A stretch of 64,000 nucleotides of DNA from an uncultured Mollicutes bacterium (GTDB taxonomy: Bacteria; Bacillota_I; Bacilli_A; Acholeplasmatales; Anaeroplasmataceae), in assembly GCA_900540175.1 (NCBI GenBank), contig UQFG01000006.1, forward strand, positions 1 through 64,000, in the 5' to 3' direction. Shown here piece after piece: positions 7,254 to 16,933 of the stretch. How positions within the stretch are numbered: the first letter of the stretch is position 1; each line of letters starts with the position of its first letter. Made by a program: the position numbers and the translations under genes. The notes beneath the pieces are model-generated. The model saw only the letters and a list, made by a program, of their open reading frames with translations, was not told where the DNA came from and ran no database searches.

Positions 7254-7790
7254 TTATTTATTTTGATAAGTTATATTTTTATTCTTATCTACAATTGTAG
7301 TGACACAAATATTTAAATTTAATAACTTATTACAAATTCTTTCAACTTTTCTTTTAGTTATTGTATACATTGACATAGCTAATTTTTTATTTTTAATATT
7401 TCTAAATTGTTTTGAATAATCTTTACAAAAAACCATGCCATCTCTATATATAAATTTTATCATTACTGAATACTTATTATTTTCCCATTCAGTAAATACT
7501 ATTGCTATTTTCTCTAAATCTTTTACATTAAATTTCTTCAATCTAAAGTCAGGCAAAAATAATACAGTTCCTTTTTTGGTGATAACCATTCCATTTAATG
7601 GTGCAATTATTACTCCTATAAAAATAATTGCTAATAAAATTGGCCAAAATATCTTAATAAATATCGGCATTTCTGACCAATAAACAAACAATAAATATGA
7701 AAATGGAACGATTATCATCAATAACAACCCTAATAATAGAACTATTATTCCTTTGTTAATAAATGATAACCATTTATTTTTATAAATCAT
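7254..7790 (-). CDS. Membrane protein, putative immunity partner of the RHS orphan cassette
   Basis: The protein (178 residues from the ATG at 7790) has two hydrophobic segments at about 15-38 and 48-68, then a soluble domain with basic and aromatic residues. It resembles no family I can name. The start overlaps the stop of the RHS cassette at 7780 as ATGATTTATAA, the toxin-immunity spacing seen in RHS loci. An alternative ATG at 7808 is possible; neither has a strong SD. I infer it neutralises the adjacent tip, which would act at or in the membrane. GC is much lower than in the surrounding chromosome. Confidence 0.6.
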   Translation of the reverse strand: MIYKNKWLSFINKGIIVLLLGLLLMIIVPFSYLLFVYWSEMPIFIKIFWPILLAIIFIGVIIAPLNGMVITKKGTVLFLPDFRLKKFNVKDLEKIAIVFTEWENNKYSVMIKFIYRDGMVFCKDYSKQFRNIKNKKLAMSMYTITKRKVERICNKLLNLNICVTTIVDKNKNITYQNK

Positions 7791-9378
7791 TAAACCATCG
7801 TTTGACATCAACTAACCAACCCCACTTTTCGTTTGTCCAATCGATAAACCATGTAACTCCAGCTGATACAAATGGAGCAGCAAATACTCCAACACCTGGA
7901 ATTAATGATACTAATGCGCCGACACCATAACCAATTCCAAATGTTCCTAATGTATAAGCAGTATCTACTCCAAAGCTAATCCATTGTTGTTTTGTTGTTA
8001 AATTATCATTTGTAAAATTAGACCACGCTGATAATCCTATATTAAGCCCCAATAATCCGCATCCTATCACTGAGCACACAGTATTTAATTTTCCAGGAAT
8101 AAAATCTAACCCGTATAGTTTGTTTAAATCTTTTACTCCTGGATAGCGAATATATTGATATATTGTTCGTAAAGCAGGCGCGATCGAAGAACCAAAATCC
8201 GAACCTGACATTAAAGATGAAATCCAAATAGGTATTCGGAAGCCACCGTTTTCCCAGTTAACTCTACTTGAGCCAACTAAACCTGTTGAAATACTACCTA
8301 ATGAGTGAGTTCCACCATTTGAAATACTAGAAATAGATGAACTAGTTACTAAACCACCAAAAGAAACGGGTCTTTGTTTATAATTAACTGGATCATTACC
8401 GCAGTAAGCGAACAGATTCAATCCATCTAGGCGATCTATTTCCAGACAACCAATGCTGTCGGCATTTAACCACTGACACCATTCGGGTACATAATACCTA
8501 CTTTGACAATAATACATATTGCTTTCTTTATCGTAATAGTATTCTTTATACCGAATCGGATTGATATTTCCGATAAAGGTTTCCGATGTGTTTTTATTTC
8601 CGTTTCCATCTAAGACTTCATGGTTTCCCCATGCATCACAATTATATTTTACTACAATTTGTCCGGAAATGTTAATAATACCTAAAATATTTTGTAATCT
8701 ATCTCTAATATAGAAGAATTTTTCATCATCGTCTTTTATAAAACCATAAAGACTACCATATTCATCGTATAAGAAATCTAGTTTCCCATTCATAGATGTT
8801 TCGCGAATCAAGCGATTTCCATCATAAGTATAATCCCATTTGACTGCCCGATAATCTTTCTTTTGAATTCGTTGCCCTTGGTCATTATAACTATACTCAT
8901 AGTATCCTCCGGAGTAAGTCAGTCTTGTCAATCTTCTTCCTTCAAAGGTGTAAGAGTTCGAACCATACCGTTTCGGATTCAAAGAATTAGCCGAATCATA
9001 TTCGATGGTCGTTCCGTTAAAAGATGTCAATCTATCTTTTATTACAGAATCATAGGTGAGCGTGATGGATCCTTTTTTGGTCATGTTACCGTTTGAATCG
9101 TAAGAGTATGTTTCATTATCGGCTTTGACTAAGAATCCTCGATAATCGTAAGTAAACTCATGATTCCCAAATATGTTATCCGTAATTTTTGTTATATTTC
9201 CCAATGAATCTATCTCATACTTTCTTGTATGATTTGAATTGCCATATCGTATTGTTTCCTCTTTGATTTGCTTGGAAAGATATTTGAAATCACTTCTGGT
9301 TTTATATTCATATGTATTTGATAAAATTAAAAGACTTTTCAAATTGCATATAATTTCACAGATAATCTGGGCTACCAA
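7780..9378 (-). pseudogene. RHS orphan cassette: YD repeats, RHS core and toxin tip without a start
   Basis: The frame opens from a TTG without an SD just after a terminator, so it lacks the N-terminal two-thirds of an RHS protein. It carries YD repeats (about 45-260), the RHS core (about 240-350, with KYNCDAWGNHEV and YYYDKESNMYYC), and a hydrophobic glycine-rich tip ending KWGWLVDVKRWFNDL. The core is decayed: the conserved RYKGYYYD reads RYKEYYYD, and DPSG after DPVNY is replaced by KQRP. It is best read as a silent donor cassette that can recombine into the intact gene through the shared core. Confidence 0.75.
8558..8659 (-). repeat. 102-bp exact direct repeat, copy in the orphan cassette
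   Basis: This segment is identical base for base to 10801-10902 in the intact RHS gene. Similarity continues on the core side with a few differences. It codes VVKYNCDAWGNHEV to FIGNINP of the RHS core, the usual exchange point for toxin tips. Confidence 0.9.
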
Positions 9379-9394
9379 ATTATCTTTTTATTAG

Positions 9395-9431
9395 AAAAAG
9401 AGTGTAACTACCTATTAAGATACTCACACTC
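9395..9431 (-). terminator. Terminator after the RHS immunity gene
   Basis: On the minus strand GAGTGTGAGTA pairs with TAGTTACACTC around ten bases, followed by TTTTTC. It separates the intact RHS operon from the downstream silent cassette. Confidence 0.65.
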
Positions 9432-9444
9432 CTGCAAGTTTGTG

Positions 9445-10032
9445 TTAATTATTTTTATTTATTTTATTAAAATTTTTAGGATCATTATATTCAGTAATAG
9501 CCATTATTGATATACAATCATCCTTTATCATACATGTATGATAAATTTCTTCTCTAATGTCTTGTACACTTTCTATCACTTTATTATTAATCAATATTTG
9601 TTTATTAATAAATGGTCCATTTTTCCCTTTTGTCTCATAAGCAACCGAAATAATTGTTATATTCTTTCCATTAAAACTTTTTACATAAATTGTATTAGGG
9701 ATTGCTGCATTATTTATCCACTTCTCAATTTCAGAAATATTATATAATACTGGTTCAAACTTAAACTTCTTTTCACCATTAATAACTTTAATTTGCTCAT
9801 TATAGTCAGATATATCAATCAATCTGATAAGGCATGGAACAAAGAATAATATCCATTGCATTAAAATAATAATACCTAGAATTCTATCTACTACCTTATC
9901 TAAATTTATTGTGTTAGAAATAATAATTACTATTAATGATATTAGTAACAAATAGGCGATTAATAACAATTCACATTTATATTTTTTGCTTTTTGATTTT
10001 GTCGAAAATAACCATTCGAATAAACGTTTCAT
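9445..10032 (-). CDS. Membrane protein, putative immunity protein of the RHS toxin
   Basis: The protein is 195 residues with a basic N-terminus, two membrane segments (about 22-44 and 50-72) and a soluble C-terminal domain of roughly 115 residues. No family recognised. It has an excellent RBS (TAGGAGGAAAT) and starts 9 bases after the RHS stop, so it is co-translated with the toxin gene. In polymorphic toxin loci this slot holds the immunity gene (established knowledge). A membrane-bound immunity protein agrees with a hydrophobic, membrane-directed tip. Its AT-rich composition matches the tip region rather than the RHS body, as expected of an exchanged toxin-immunity unit. Confidence 0.65.
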   Translation of the reverse strand: MKRLFEWLFSTKSKSKKYKCELLLIAYLLLISLIVIIISNTINLDKVVDRILGIIILMQWILFFVPCLIRLIDISDYNEQIKVINGEKKFKFEPVLYNISEIEKWINNAAIPNTIYVKSFNGKNITIISVAYETKGKNGPFINKQILINNKVIESVQDIREEIYHTCMIKDDCISIMAITEYNDPKNFNKINKNN

Positions 10033-10040
10033 ATTTCCTC

Positions 10041-13000
10041 CTAATATGAAGGGCTTAGAACTACACCATTAGTAAATAAACCATTAAATACGATAAACGG
10101 AGCAGAATATATTGTATTCAGTGTAGCCATTTTACCAATTGTTTTAATTGAAACATTTTTAATACTTCCATTTACCAATTTTGTATTAATTTGTTTTGAT
10201 ACAGCAGTTAAACTACCTCTACCCGAATTTATGCCAGGCATTTTAACGTTATCTAATATACCTGCTGTAATACCAGAAACAGAACCTATCAACAATGATG
10301 TTGCAAAAATTTCACCTAATGAGTAATTAGATGTTCCTATAACGTTAGACAATCCCATTGATATAGCAGTTGATGAAGTTCCTGTAATAAAACCAGTAGC
10401 TACTGGTCCTAAGAAAGGAGTTAATGCTCCTCCAATAGCACCACCTAATCCTGCTCCAACATACGTTTGCCACGTAGACATTTTCCATTCAGAAAAATCA
10501 AAGCCATTTGAAAGAACGTTAGATATGACATCTGATGCTAATTGACTTCCTAATCCTACAACTAATCCTATCCCCGCACCTATTAACATTGCCAAAATAA
10601 CGCTATGTCCACTAGGATCCGCATAATTCACCGGATCATTTCCACAGTACGCATATAAATTCAATCCATTGATACTTTGAGGATCTAAATATTCGATTGA
10701 ATCGGAATTTAAAAATCTCCCCCATTCAGGAACATAATATCTACTCTTACAATAATACATGTTGCTTTCTTTATCATAATAGTAGCCTTTATACCGAAAT
10801 GGATTGATATTTCCGATAAAGGTTTCCGATGTGTTTTTATTTCCGTTTCCATCTAAGACTTCATGGTTTCCCCATGCATCACAATTATATTTTACTACAA
10901 TTGCTCCCGTGTTGTCCATAATTCCCAAAATGTTCTGATAAACATCTCGGATATAATAATAATATTTTGTTCTATTGTCTTTTACAAACCCATAGAGAAT
11001 GCCGTTTTCATCGTATAAAAAGTTCAGCTTATAACTCGGTGTTTTTTCAGCAATCAATCGGTTTCCCGAATAGAAATACTGTGTCGTAACCCCTTGATGT
11101 GTTTTACTGCTTCTAAGTCCGTCGGCTGTATAACTGTAACTGGTAGTATTTCCATGATCTTGAAACAACATCAATCTTCTGCCACAATCCCATCCGTATT
11201 GCTTTCCATTCCAACTAATCGGATTGCCGGGATTTATTTCGTCCTGATAAGTGACCTCATATCCTAATGCTTTGGTTAATCGATCTTTGATCGTTCCTTT
11301 ATATTCATAGATTTTTGTTCCTGCTGATAAAATATTGCCATTATCATCGTAACAGTAGTTTGTTGCATCTTCGCTTTTTAAATACCCCTTTTCATCATAA
11401 CTATATGTATGATTTGAAAAGAATGAATCGGTCACTTTGGTAACTCGTCCTAAGTGATCGGTTTCATAGGTTCTGGTGTTGGTTCCCTTTCCGTAAAAGT
11501 AATTTGTTTCATAGGCTATCTCCCAACACTTCTTTTTGGTATTCTCCGGGTTGGATCGATAGGTCCATGTCGTTCTTATCAACTCTTGTTGGTCTATCTT
11601 TAAGACACTGCTGGAAGGCATTTGGAATTCATTGTATCCCGTGATCTTATCGGTTAATTCTAAATTCGTTTTTAACTCGCTTAAGGTTGCCGATGAAGAA
11701 TAGTTTTTACCGAAAGCTAACATTTCGATTTGACCGTGTAAGGCATAAGATTCCTCATACGATCCAAACGGCGTGGCAATGGATGCAACTTGATGTTTGC
11801 GTCCTATGGAACAATACGAACTGGACATAGGATTTCCGAAAGAGATGGTGGTTGTATACTCATTTGTTTCTACTACCACTCTTACCGCCAGACTGTTTAA
11901 GGATAGCGAATCACTTGCGATGGATTGACTGAAAGAAAAACCGACAAAATTCCAATTCTTTGTTCTTAAGGATAAGTTGGTAGTTACGGTGTGCCCAAAA
12001 CACTCTAAACATAGTTTGCCTTCGGCATTGACATATAAGGCAATGGTCGTTTGATAGTCATATATTTCAAATAAATACTGCTTGGCTGCTCGAATGGATT
12101 CGATATAGACTCTTAATCCGATCGTTGCCGTACCTGAATTTTCTAACTTATATTCCAATAGCGCTCCGTCGGCGATATAGGCATATCTGCCGATTGCCGA
12201 ATTATAATTAAACGTTCGATCTGAATCTGCCACAATTACTTTTCTTAATCCGAATCGATATGGGATTTGTCCGTCTAAGGATTTCAAGTCATGATGAAGC
12301 GGCCATAGGGTAAATCCATTCGGTGCTAAATAATGCGTTGCACAGGAAAAATCCAACGACGAATTCTTTTTTACTTTATTAAATACGTAATCCTTGGTAC
12401 TTCTGTAAAATAGATTCAGTTGCTCCACGGTTAATAGTTGATCAATTCCCGAAATGACGCCGGAAACTTTTCCGCCGACACTATAAAATATCGTGTATTC
12501 AGGAGAAGCCATGTTTATTTTCTTGTTCACGGAAAAGACAGCGATTTCTCCATCAAAAAAAAGCAGAAAATAAGTTGTATTCCCGTCACAATACCAGTTG
12601 AATCCCAAAAAATGCCAGCCGCTTTCACTTGCTCTAAAAGTCGAATTATAAATGGTATTGGTTGTAGTGGATTGTTTCATTTGTACCGCCAATTGATGTT
12701 CACTGTTAATATATAAATGGATATAATCCGAACTGGAACCGTCTGCAATCATCAGTAAAACAGGGGAATTCGGATAATAGCTGAATTTATACCAAAAGCC
12801 GAAACTGCCTCCGTTTGTTCTCGGATAACCGACCCTGTATTTGTATGTGTTGCTTCCGACCGAAAGACACGGAATGGCTTCATCCAGTTCCGTAGAAGCA
12901 CTTTCCACTTCTTTGCCGTTTAAAAAAGGTTTGATGATCACATCCTTTTTTCTTAAACAAACATCATTGCCGATAAACATACAACTCACAAAATCACTGC

Positions 13001-15461
13001 GTTCTTCAAGTTTGGAAACCAGATTTTCGGCATTGCATCCATTCGAACGATACAAACCTTCATACTCTTGAATATGGTTACAATCAAAGATCGTTTCCTG
13101 TTCTTGATTCACGTTTCCGAGATTATCGTACGTATATTGAAGGCCCAGCGTTTTTTGTTCCGACTGTTTGAAGTTCAATTCTTCTACTTGGTTATCTTCA
13201 TTATAGGTATATTCCCATGTGTTTTCACCATCCGTTATACTTGTTAAACTTCCTAAATCATTATACGTGTACGTATAAACAATACTTCCCATCTGAATCG
13301 TTTTGATTTGTTCTTCATCCGTATAGGTAAAAGAAATGATAGGATCGGATCGACCGTATTGCATCGTTGAAATCTGATCGTATCGATCATACGTATATGT
13401 CACCAGTAAAAGATCGTTCAATGAAATAGAACGAATTCGATCTTTTTCATCATAGGAAAATGTATACTTCATTCCGTTTTTCATCGTGATTGTTTTTACA
13501 AGATTGGGATGATCCGCTTCATAGGTATAACTTGCATTTAAATGCGACGTCGTTTTGGTGAGTAAGGTCAAATTTTTAAGTTCGAAAGAATCGCCTAATG
13601 TCGATTCTAACACTTGATTGACTGAATTGGTTACTTTGATAACCTGAAAGAACGAATCTTTTTCTTCGATCGTGGTATTTCCCGATTCATCCGTATAAGT
13701 TACCTTCCGATCATCGTTTTCATATTCGTAGGCGGTTTCAAAAATCGCCGTTGATTGAAAATTTTCCGTTTTAGATGTTCGGATTTGATTGTTATCCGTA
13801 TAAGTAAACGATTGCCTCGTTTGATAAGCACCGACAGCCTCTGTCAGTCGATGCCGTGAATCCCTTTGATAAGTCACACCGTGATTTGTCCAGGATCTTT
13901 TTCCTTTGACAACGCCGTTTTCATAAGAATAAGTCGTCTCATTGCCACTGATGCTAGAAGAAATGACATTTCCTTTGCTGTCATATTGATAGAAAACACC
14001 GAAATTGCGTTTGTATAGTTGAATAGAGGCGATTTCCAAACTAAAATAGGTCGAACAATGGATGGAAATATCAACGGAATCCGCCGCTTCCGTAAAGGTA
14101 AATCCCATGACAAAGGGAAAATACTCATCATCTAAGACCGATTTATTAAAATATTGATTGACATACTTATCTCCGGATGTGAGTTGGACATATCCGGACA
14201 CACTTCCTACTACACAAGGCATCTTCTGTTTGGCCCAGATAATAAGGGTAATGGTATCTGTCGGCAGAAACGAAGTGTGCAAAGTGTATTTTGCGGAACC
14301 GGTTCCGTTTAGTAGAGCACATTTCGTACCGGCATGAGTCTGATAAAATGCCTCAATAGTGCCGTAATCCTCTGTCAATCCGAGACTTCCGTATCTTGTA
14401 AAATCACCGATCGATTTGCCATTCAACAGATTCTTGGTTTGATTCGGTTTGGGAAGCGACGTTGCCGCAAGCAATGCCTTTGTATTCATATCGTAAGTAT
14501 AGGCGACAAAATTCTCTTTATCGTCCTTAACCAATCGAGTTAATCCTTCTTTATCATAGACGATTGTGCTCACTTTTCGATGCGGATCGGTCATGGTTGT
14601 TCTGGTACCGTCATACTGAATCGTAGTAATCAACGCTTGATCAAAACGACCGTGAAATCCTTCTTCGATCTGAATTACTTTGTTTCCGTCTAACATAAAC
14701 TTCGTGTCTGCTCCGATAAGATTATCTTTTATTTCAATCATGGTATCGGTTATGTTCAAATGATAAGACGCGACTTCCGAATTGGCGGCGGTGCTGCTGT
14801 TTTTAACAATAACCGATGTGAGTCGACTGTTTTGATAGCTTAAGAAGGCCGTCAGTCTGGATTCTTCTTCCCTTTTCCATTCTATGATTTCCACAAAACC
14901 GGTATTTCCCTTTCGGAACAACACCGTATCCCCATTGACGTTGGTAATACAATAATTGTTTTTTTCCAAATCCAAACAGATATGTTCCCCCGAAACCGGT
15001 TTGATCCATTGCGGATATTTTAAGTTTGGTTCTTCGTAGGTCATGTAATTTCCCGATTCATCACAAAGATCATAGTAATACGTGGTATTTGTGCTTTCTT
15101 CATCATAATCATAACGACTGACGATGTGAAGATGCGTCTCTTTATTTGTATAATAACCGTCTTTCAACGTGTACCGTTCTGTACTTCCGTCTGCATTGGT
15201 TAAACCAATTTCGGATGGAGAAATATACGCTAACTTTTTATAGTAATTCAGTTTAAATCCTTTTCCGAACAGATCCTCTTCTTCTTTTGACTGATGATTG
15301 TAGATGAAACTTAATTGAATCGGGGCGTATCCTACCGTAGAAAAAATCGGTAACGTTAAAAGGAAGTTTGCATCCTCCCTGTACGGATTGATATATGCAG
15401 TAGCACCGCCGATCCTTACTTGTTTTTGTTGTATACATCTTCGTAATCCTTGATTTGCCAT
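10041..15461 (-). CDS. RHS-repeat polymorphic toxin protein, intact, 1806 residues
   Basis: The N-terminus (MANQGLRRCIQQKQ) has no signal peptide. YD/RHS repeats run through most of the protein, interrupted by three likely beta-sandwich modules: a carbohydrate-binding-like region (about 345-485) and two LamG-like regions (about 885-1020 and 1080-1250). The RHS core lies at about 1500-1610 (KYNCDAWGNHEVLDGNGNK, RYKGYYYDKES), closing with GNDPVNYADPSGH at about 1605-1618, the usual cleavage boundary. The tip (about 1619-1806) is hydrophobic and glycine-rich with a basic segment near the end, and has no recognised toxin domain; membrane insertion is a guess. The SD is AAGGAG, 8 bases from the ATG. 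The gene sits in an operon with a holin-like gene upstream and an immunity candidate downstream. Confidence 0.92.
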   Translation of the reverse strand: MANQGLRRCIQQKQVRIGGATAYINPYREDANFLLTLPIFSTVGYAPIQLSFIYNHQSKEEEDLFGKGFKLNYYKKLAYISPSEIGLTNADGSTERYTLKDGYYTNKETHLHIVSRYDYDEESTNTTYYYDLCDESGNYMTYEEPNLKYPQWIKPVSGEHICLDLEKNNYCITNVNGDTVLFRKGNTGFVEIIEWKREEESRLTAFLSYQNSRLTSVIVKNSSTAANSEVASYHLNITDTMIEIKDNLIGADTKFMLDGNKVIQIEEGFHGRFDQALITTIQYDGTRTTMTDPHRKVSTIVYDKEGLTRLVKDDKENFVAYTYDMNTKALLAATSLPKPNQTKNLLNGKSIGDFTRYGSLGLTEDYGTIEAFYQTHAGTKCALLNGTGSAKYTLHTSFLPTDTITLIIWAKQKMPCVVGSVSGYVQLTSGDKYVNQYFNKSVLDDEYFPFVMGFTFTEAADSVDISIHCSTYFSLEIASIQLYKRNFGVFYQYDSKGNVISSSISGNETTYSYENGVVKGKRSWTNHGVTYQRDSRHRLTEAVGAYQTRQSFTYTDNNQIRTSKTENFQSTAIFETAYEYENDDRKVTYTDESGNTTIEEKDSFFQVIKVTNSVNQVLESTLGDSFELKNLTLLTKTTSHLNASYTYEADHPNLVKTITMKNGMKYTFSYDEKDRIRSISLNDLLLVTYTYDRYDQISTMQYGRSDPIISFTYTDEEQIKTIQMGSIVYTYTYNDLGSLTSITDGENTWEYTYNEDNQVEELNFKQSEQKTLGLQYTYDNLGNVNQEQETIFDCNHIQEYEGLYRSNGCNAENLVSKLEERSDFVSCMFIGNDVCLRKKDVIIKPFLNGKEVESASTELDEAIPCLSVGSNTYKYRVGYPRTNGGSFGFWYKFSYYPNSPVLLMIADGSSSDYIHLYINSEHQLAVQMKQSTTTNTIYNSTFRASESGWHFLGFNWYCDGNTTYFLLFFDGEIAVFSVNKKINMASPEYTIFYSVGGKVSGVISGIDQLLTVEQLNLFYRSTKDYVFNKVKKNSSLDFSCATHYLAPNGFTLWPLHHDLKSLDGQIPYRFGLRKVIVADSDRTFNYNSAIGRYAYIADGALLEYKLENSGTATIGLRVYIESIRAAKQYLFEIYDYQTTIALYVNAEGKLCLECFGHTVTTNLSLRTKNWNFVGFSFSQSIASDSLSLNSLAVRVVVETNEYTTTISFGNPMSSSYCSIGRKHQVASIATPFGSYEESYALHGQIEMLAFGKNYSSSATLSELKTNLELTDKITGYNEFQMPSSSVLKIDQQELIRTTWTYRSNPENTKKKCWEIAYETNYFYGKGTNTRTYETDHLGRVTKVTDSFFSNHTYSYDEKGYLKSEDATNYCYDDNGNILSAGTKIYEYKGTIKDRLTKALGYEVTYQDEINPGNPISWNGKQYGWDCGRRLMLFQDHGNTTSYSYTADGLRSSKTHQGVTTQYFYSGNRLIAEKTPSYKLNFLYDENGILYGFVKDNRTKYYYYIRDVYQNILGIMDNTGAIVVKYNCDAWGNHEVLDGNGNKNTSETFIGNINPFRYKGYYYDKESNMYYCKSRYYVPEWGRFLNSDSIEYLDPQSINGLNLYAYCGNDPVNYADPSGHSVILAMLIGAGIGLVVGLGSQLASDVISNVLSNGFDFSEWKMSTWQTYVGAGLGGAIGGALTPFLGPVATGFITGTSSTAISMGLSNVIGTSNYSLGEIFATSLLIGSVSGITAGILDNVKMPGINSGRGSLTAVSKQINTKLVNGSIKNVSIKTIGKMATLNTIYSAPFIVFNGLFTNGVVLSPSY
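10801..10902 (-). repeat. 102-bp exact direct repeat, copy in the intact RHS gene
   Basis: Identical to 8558-8659. It marks the recombination point where the tip of the expressed RHS gene could be replaced by the silent cassette. Confidence 0.9.
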
Positions 15462-15473
15462 TGTTTTTTCTCC

Positions 15474-16376
15474 TTACAAAATTTTTTTTACGTTTGTGGC
15501 TTCGATCATCATTTCTTTTGACAGACTTTCGAATATTTCCTGAATATCGACGTACCGATTGAATTCCTTGGTCAAGTATCTTACAAGTTCTTCTTTACAG
15601 CGCTTTTTTTCCGGATAGGAAATATCTTCTTTAAACAGAATCAACAGATCGATGTCCGAATCGATTCTTGCGGTATTCTTAGCAAAAGAGCCGTAGACAA
15701 ATACGTGTTCTATTTGATACGTTTCTCGAATAAAGTTTTGTTTTTCGCCGAACAATAAAGCGATATCCTCTAAAGTTATTTTTTTTAATTGCTTATAATA
15801 GCTTTTCTTTTGCGTTTGTGCCTGAAGAATGATCTGATATAGAAGATTCTTTACTTTTTCTTCGTTGCCCTTATTTTCAGCATATTCTGCTAAATCTCTG
15901 TAATTGAGATAGAGACAGGGAATGTTTTCTTTAACGAGGAAATAATTGAGCATCATGAAGGATACCATCCATCTTTCCATCTCATTTAAATCGTTGAGCA
16001 ATGAAAAGACGTAGCAATGAAGGTAAATGGCTTTGGTAATTCTGGATTCTCCTGAAAGCCATATCCATTCAGATGTTATTTTCGATGCGATATTTTCTTC
16101 GGCGGGATGTTCGAAAATAAGATAATAAAACCTTTGAAACACGGAAGCGGTAAAGGGACTTTTGGCATTACTCAACAAGTAATAATACGCATCAAAATAA
16201 TGTTTCATTTTTTCTTCAAAAGGAGTCTGAAATTCATCTTTGGCGTAAATAACGGCTTTAAACCGCTCATGACTGAAATCCAACTCGAAAAACCGTAAAA
16301 TTTTTTCGATCAGTTTTCCAACCTTTTTCAAAACAATCAATTCGGAATTCTTTATTTTTTTTAAAAATTCTTCCAT
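15474..16376 (-). CDS. Nucleotidyltransferase-domain protein with a degenerate Fic-like region
   Basis: The C-terminal part has the minimal nucleotidyltransferase signature: VYGSFAKNTARIDSDIDLL, with GS at 229-230 and the metal-binding pair D241/D243. The N-terminal 190 residues are helical, and around 118-157 the pattern (YLHCYVFSLLNDLNEMERW, then LNYFLVKENIPCLYL) resembles a Fic domain whose HPFxDGNGR loop has become SLLNDLNEM, losing the catalytic His and the Gly-Arg. The Fic reading is my inference. The SD is AAGGTGAT, and the gene lies 6 bases after the holin stop and 12 before the RHS start, so it is in the toxin operon. It could modify the toxin, tRNA or a regulator. Confidence 0.7.
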   Translation of the reverse strand: MEEFLKKIKNSELIVLKKVGKLIEKILRFFELDFSHERFKAVIYAKDEFQTPFEEKMKHYFDAYYYLLSNAKSPFTASVFQRFYYLIFEHPAEENIASKITSEWIWLSGESRITKAIYLHCYVFSLLNDLNEMERWMVSFMMLNYFLVKENIPCLYLNYRDLAEYAENKGNEEKVKNLLYQIILQAQTQKKSYYKQLKKITLEDIALLFGEKQNFIRETYQIEHVFVYGSFAKNTARIDSDIDLLILFKEDISYPEKKRCKEELVRYLTKEFNRYVDIQEIFESLSKEMMIEATNVKKIL

Positions 16377-16382
16377 TTCTTA

Positions 16383-16679
16383 TCACCTTCCATTTCTTTT
16401 TTCCTCCTTTTTTTTCGTAATTTGTTTAATCAGTTCATTTCCTCCCGTGGAAGCCAGTCCGCTTACGATTCCAACGGCGATGGCCACAAAAGGATTGGTC
16501 GTGTCAAACAGTAATTCCGGACTGACCCAATAAATTGTAAATCCCAACACCCCTCCGATTCCGCCGACGATCATAGGAATATATTTGTATTGTTTTTCTT
16601 TTTTAAAAATGACCAATTTAAAGAACTCACCGCACAAATAACAAATGATAGTTATGACGGGTATACTCGCTATTTCCAT
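16383..16679 (-). CDS. Phage-type holin family protein
   Basis: This 98-residue protein has three hydrophobic stretches (about 4-24, 35-52, 61-82) and a charged C-terminus (KQITKKKEEKRNGR). The pattern IPVITIICYLCGEFFKLV, YKYIPMIVGGIGGVLGF and AIAVGIVSGLASTGGNELIKQ fits small phage holins found with phage endolysins. Holins make membrane lesions that release phage enzymes. In an RHS operon it may provide an exit route for a toxin without a signal peptide (inference). I chose the ATG at 16679; a GTG at 16688 is also possible. Neither has a well-spaced SD, and the start lies inside the preceding small ORF, suggesting coupling. Confidence 0.75.
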   Translation of the reverse strand: MEIASIPVITIICYLCGEFFKLVIFKKEKQYKYIPMIVGGIGGVLGFTIYWVSPELLFDTTNPFVAIAVGIVSGLASTGGNELIKQITKKKEEKRNGR

Positions 16680-16803
16680 CCTTTTCACTGAAACTTTGAC
16701 GATTCGAATCTTTTTTCAGGCCAATTCGCTTGAATTTTCTTCTACCGATGTTTGAATCGGCAAAACCGATCTTGCTCATTGCCCTCACTGCAATACAATT
16801 CAT
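16627..16803 (-). CDS. Small basic protein, first gene of the RHS operon
   Basis: A 58-residue frame (MNCIAVRAMSKIGFADSNIG at the start, then RRKFKRIGLKKD) has a well-placed AAAGGAG 8 bases before the ATG at 16803. It overlaps the holin start by 53 bases. No family recognised. The first half is conserved-looking and basic; the second half is low quality and may only be read-through, so its role could be to bring ribosomes to the holin start. Confidence 0.45.
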   Translation of the reverse strand: MNCIAVRAMSKIGFADSNIGRRKFKRIGLKKDSNRQSFSEKDGNSEYTRHNYHLLFVR

Positions 16804-16933
16804 GTTTTTTTCTCCTTTCTTTCATTTTTTTGTTTAAGATCTTAAAACAACGATTAGGAGCGACCTAATACAATTTAAGTTTATTCCTTTTTGCAATTTT
16901 TTAAGGACCTTTTTTAGGTCTTGACAAACGCTT

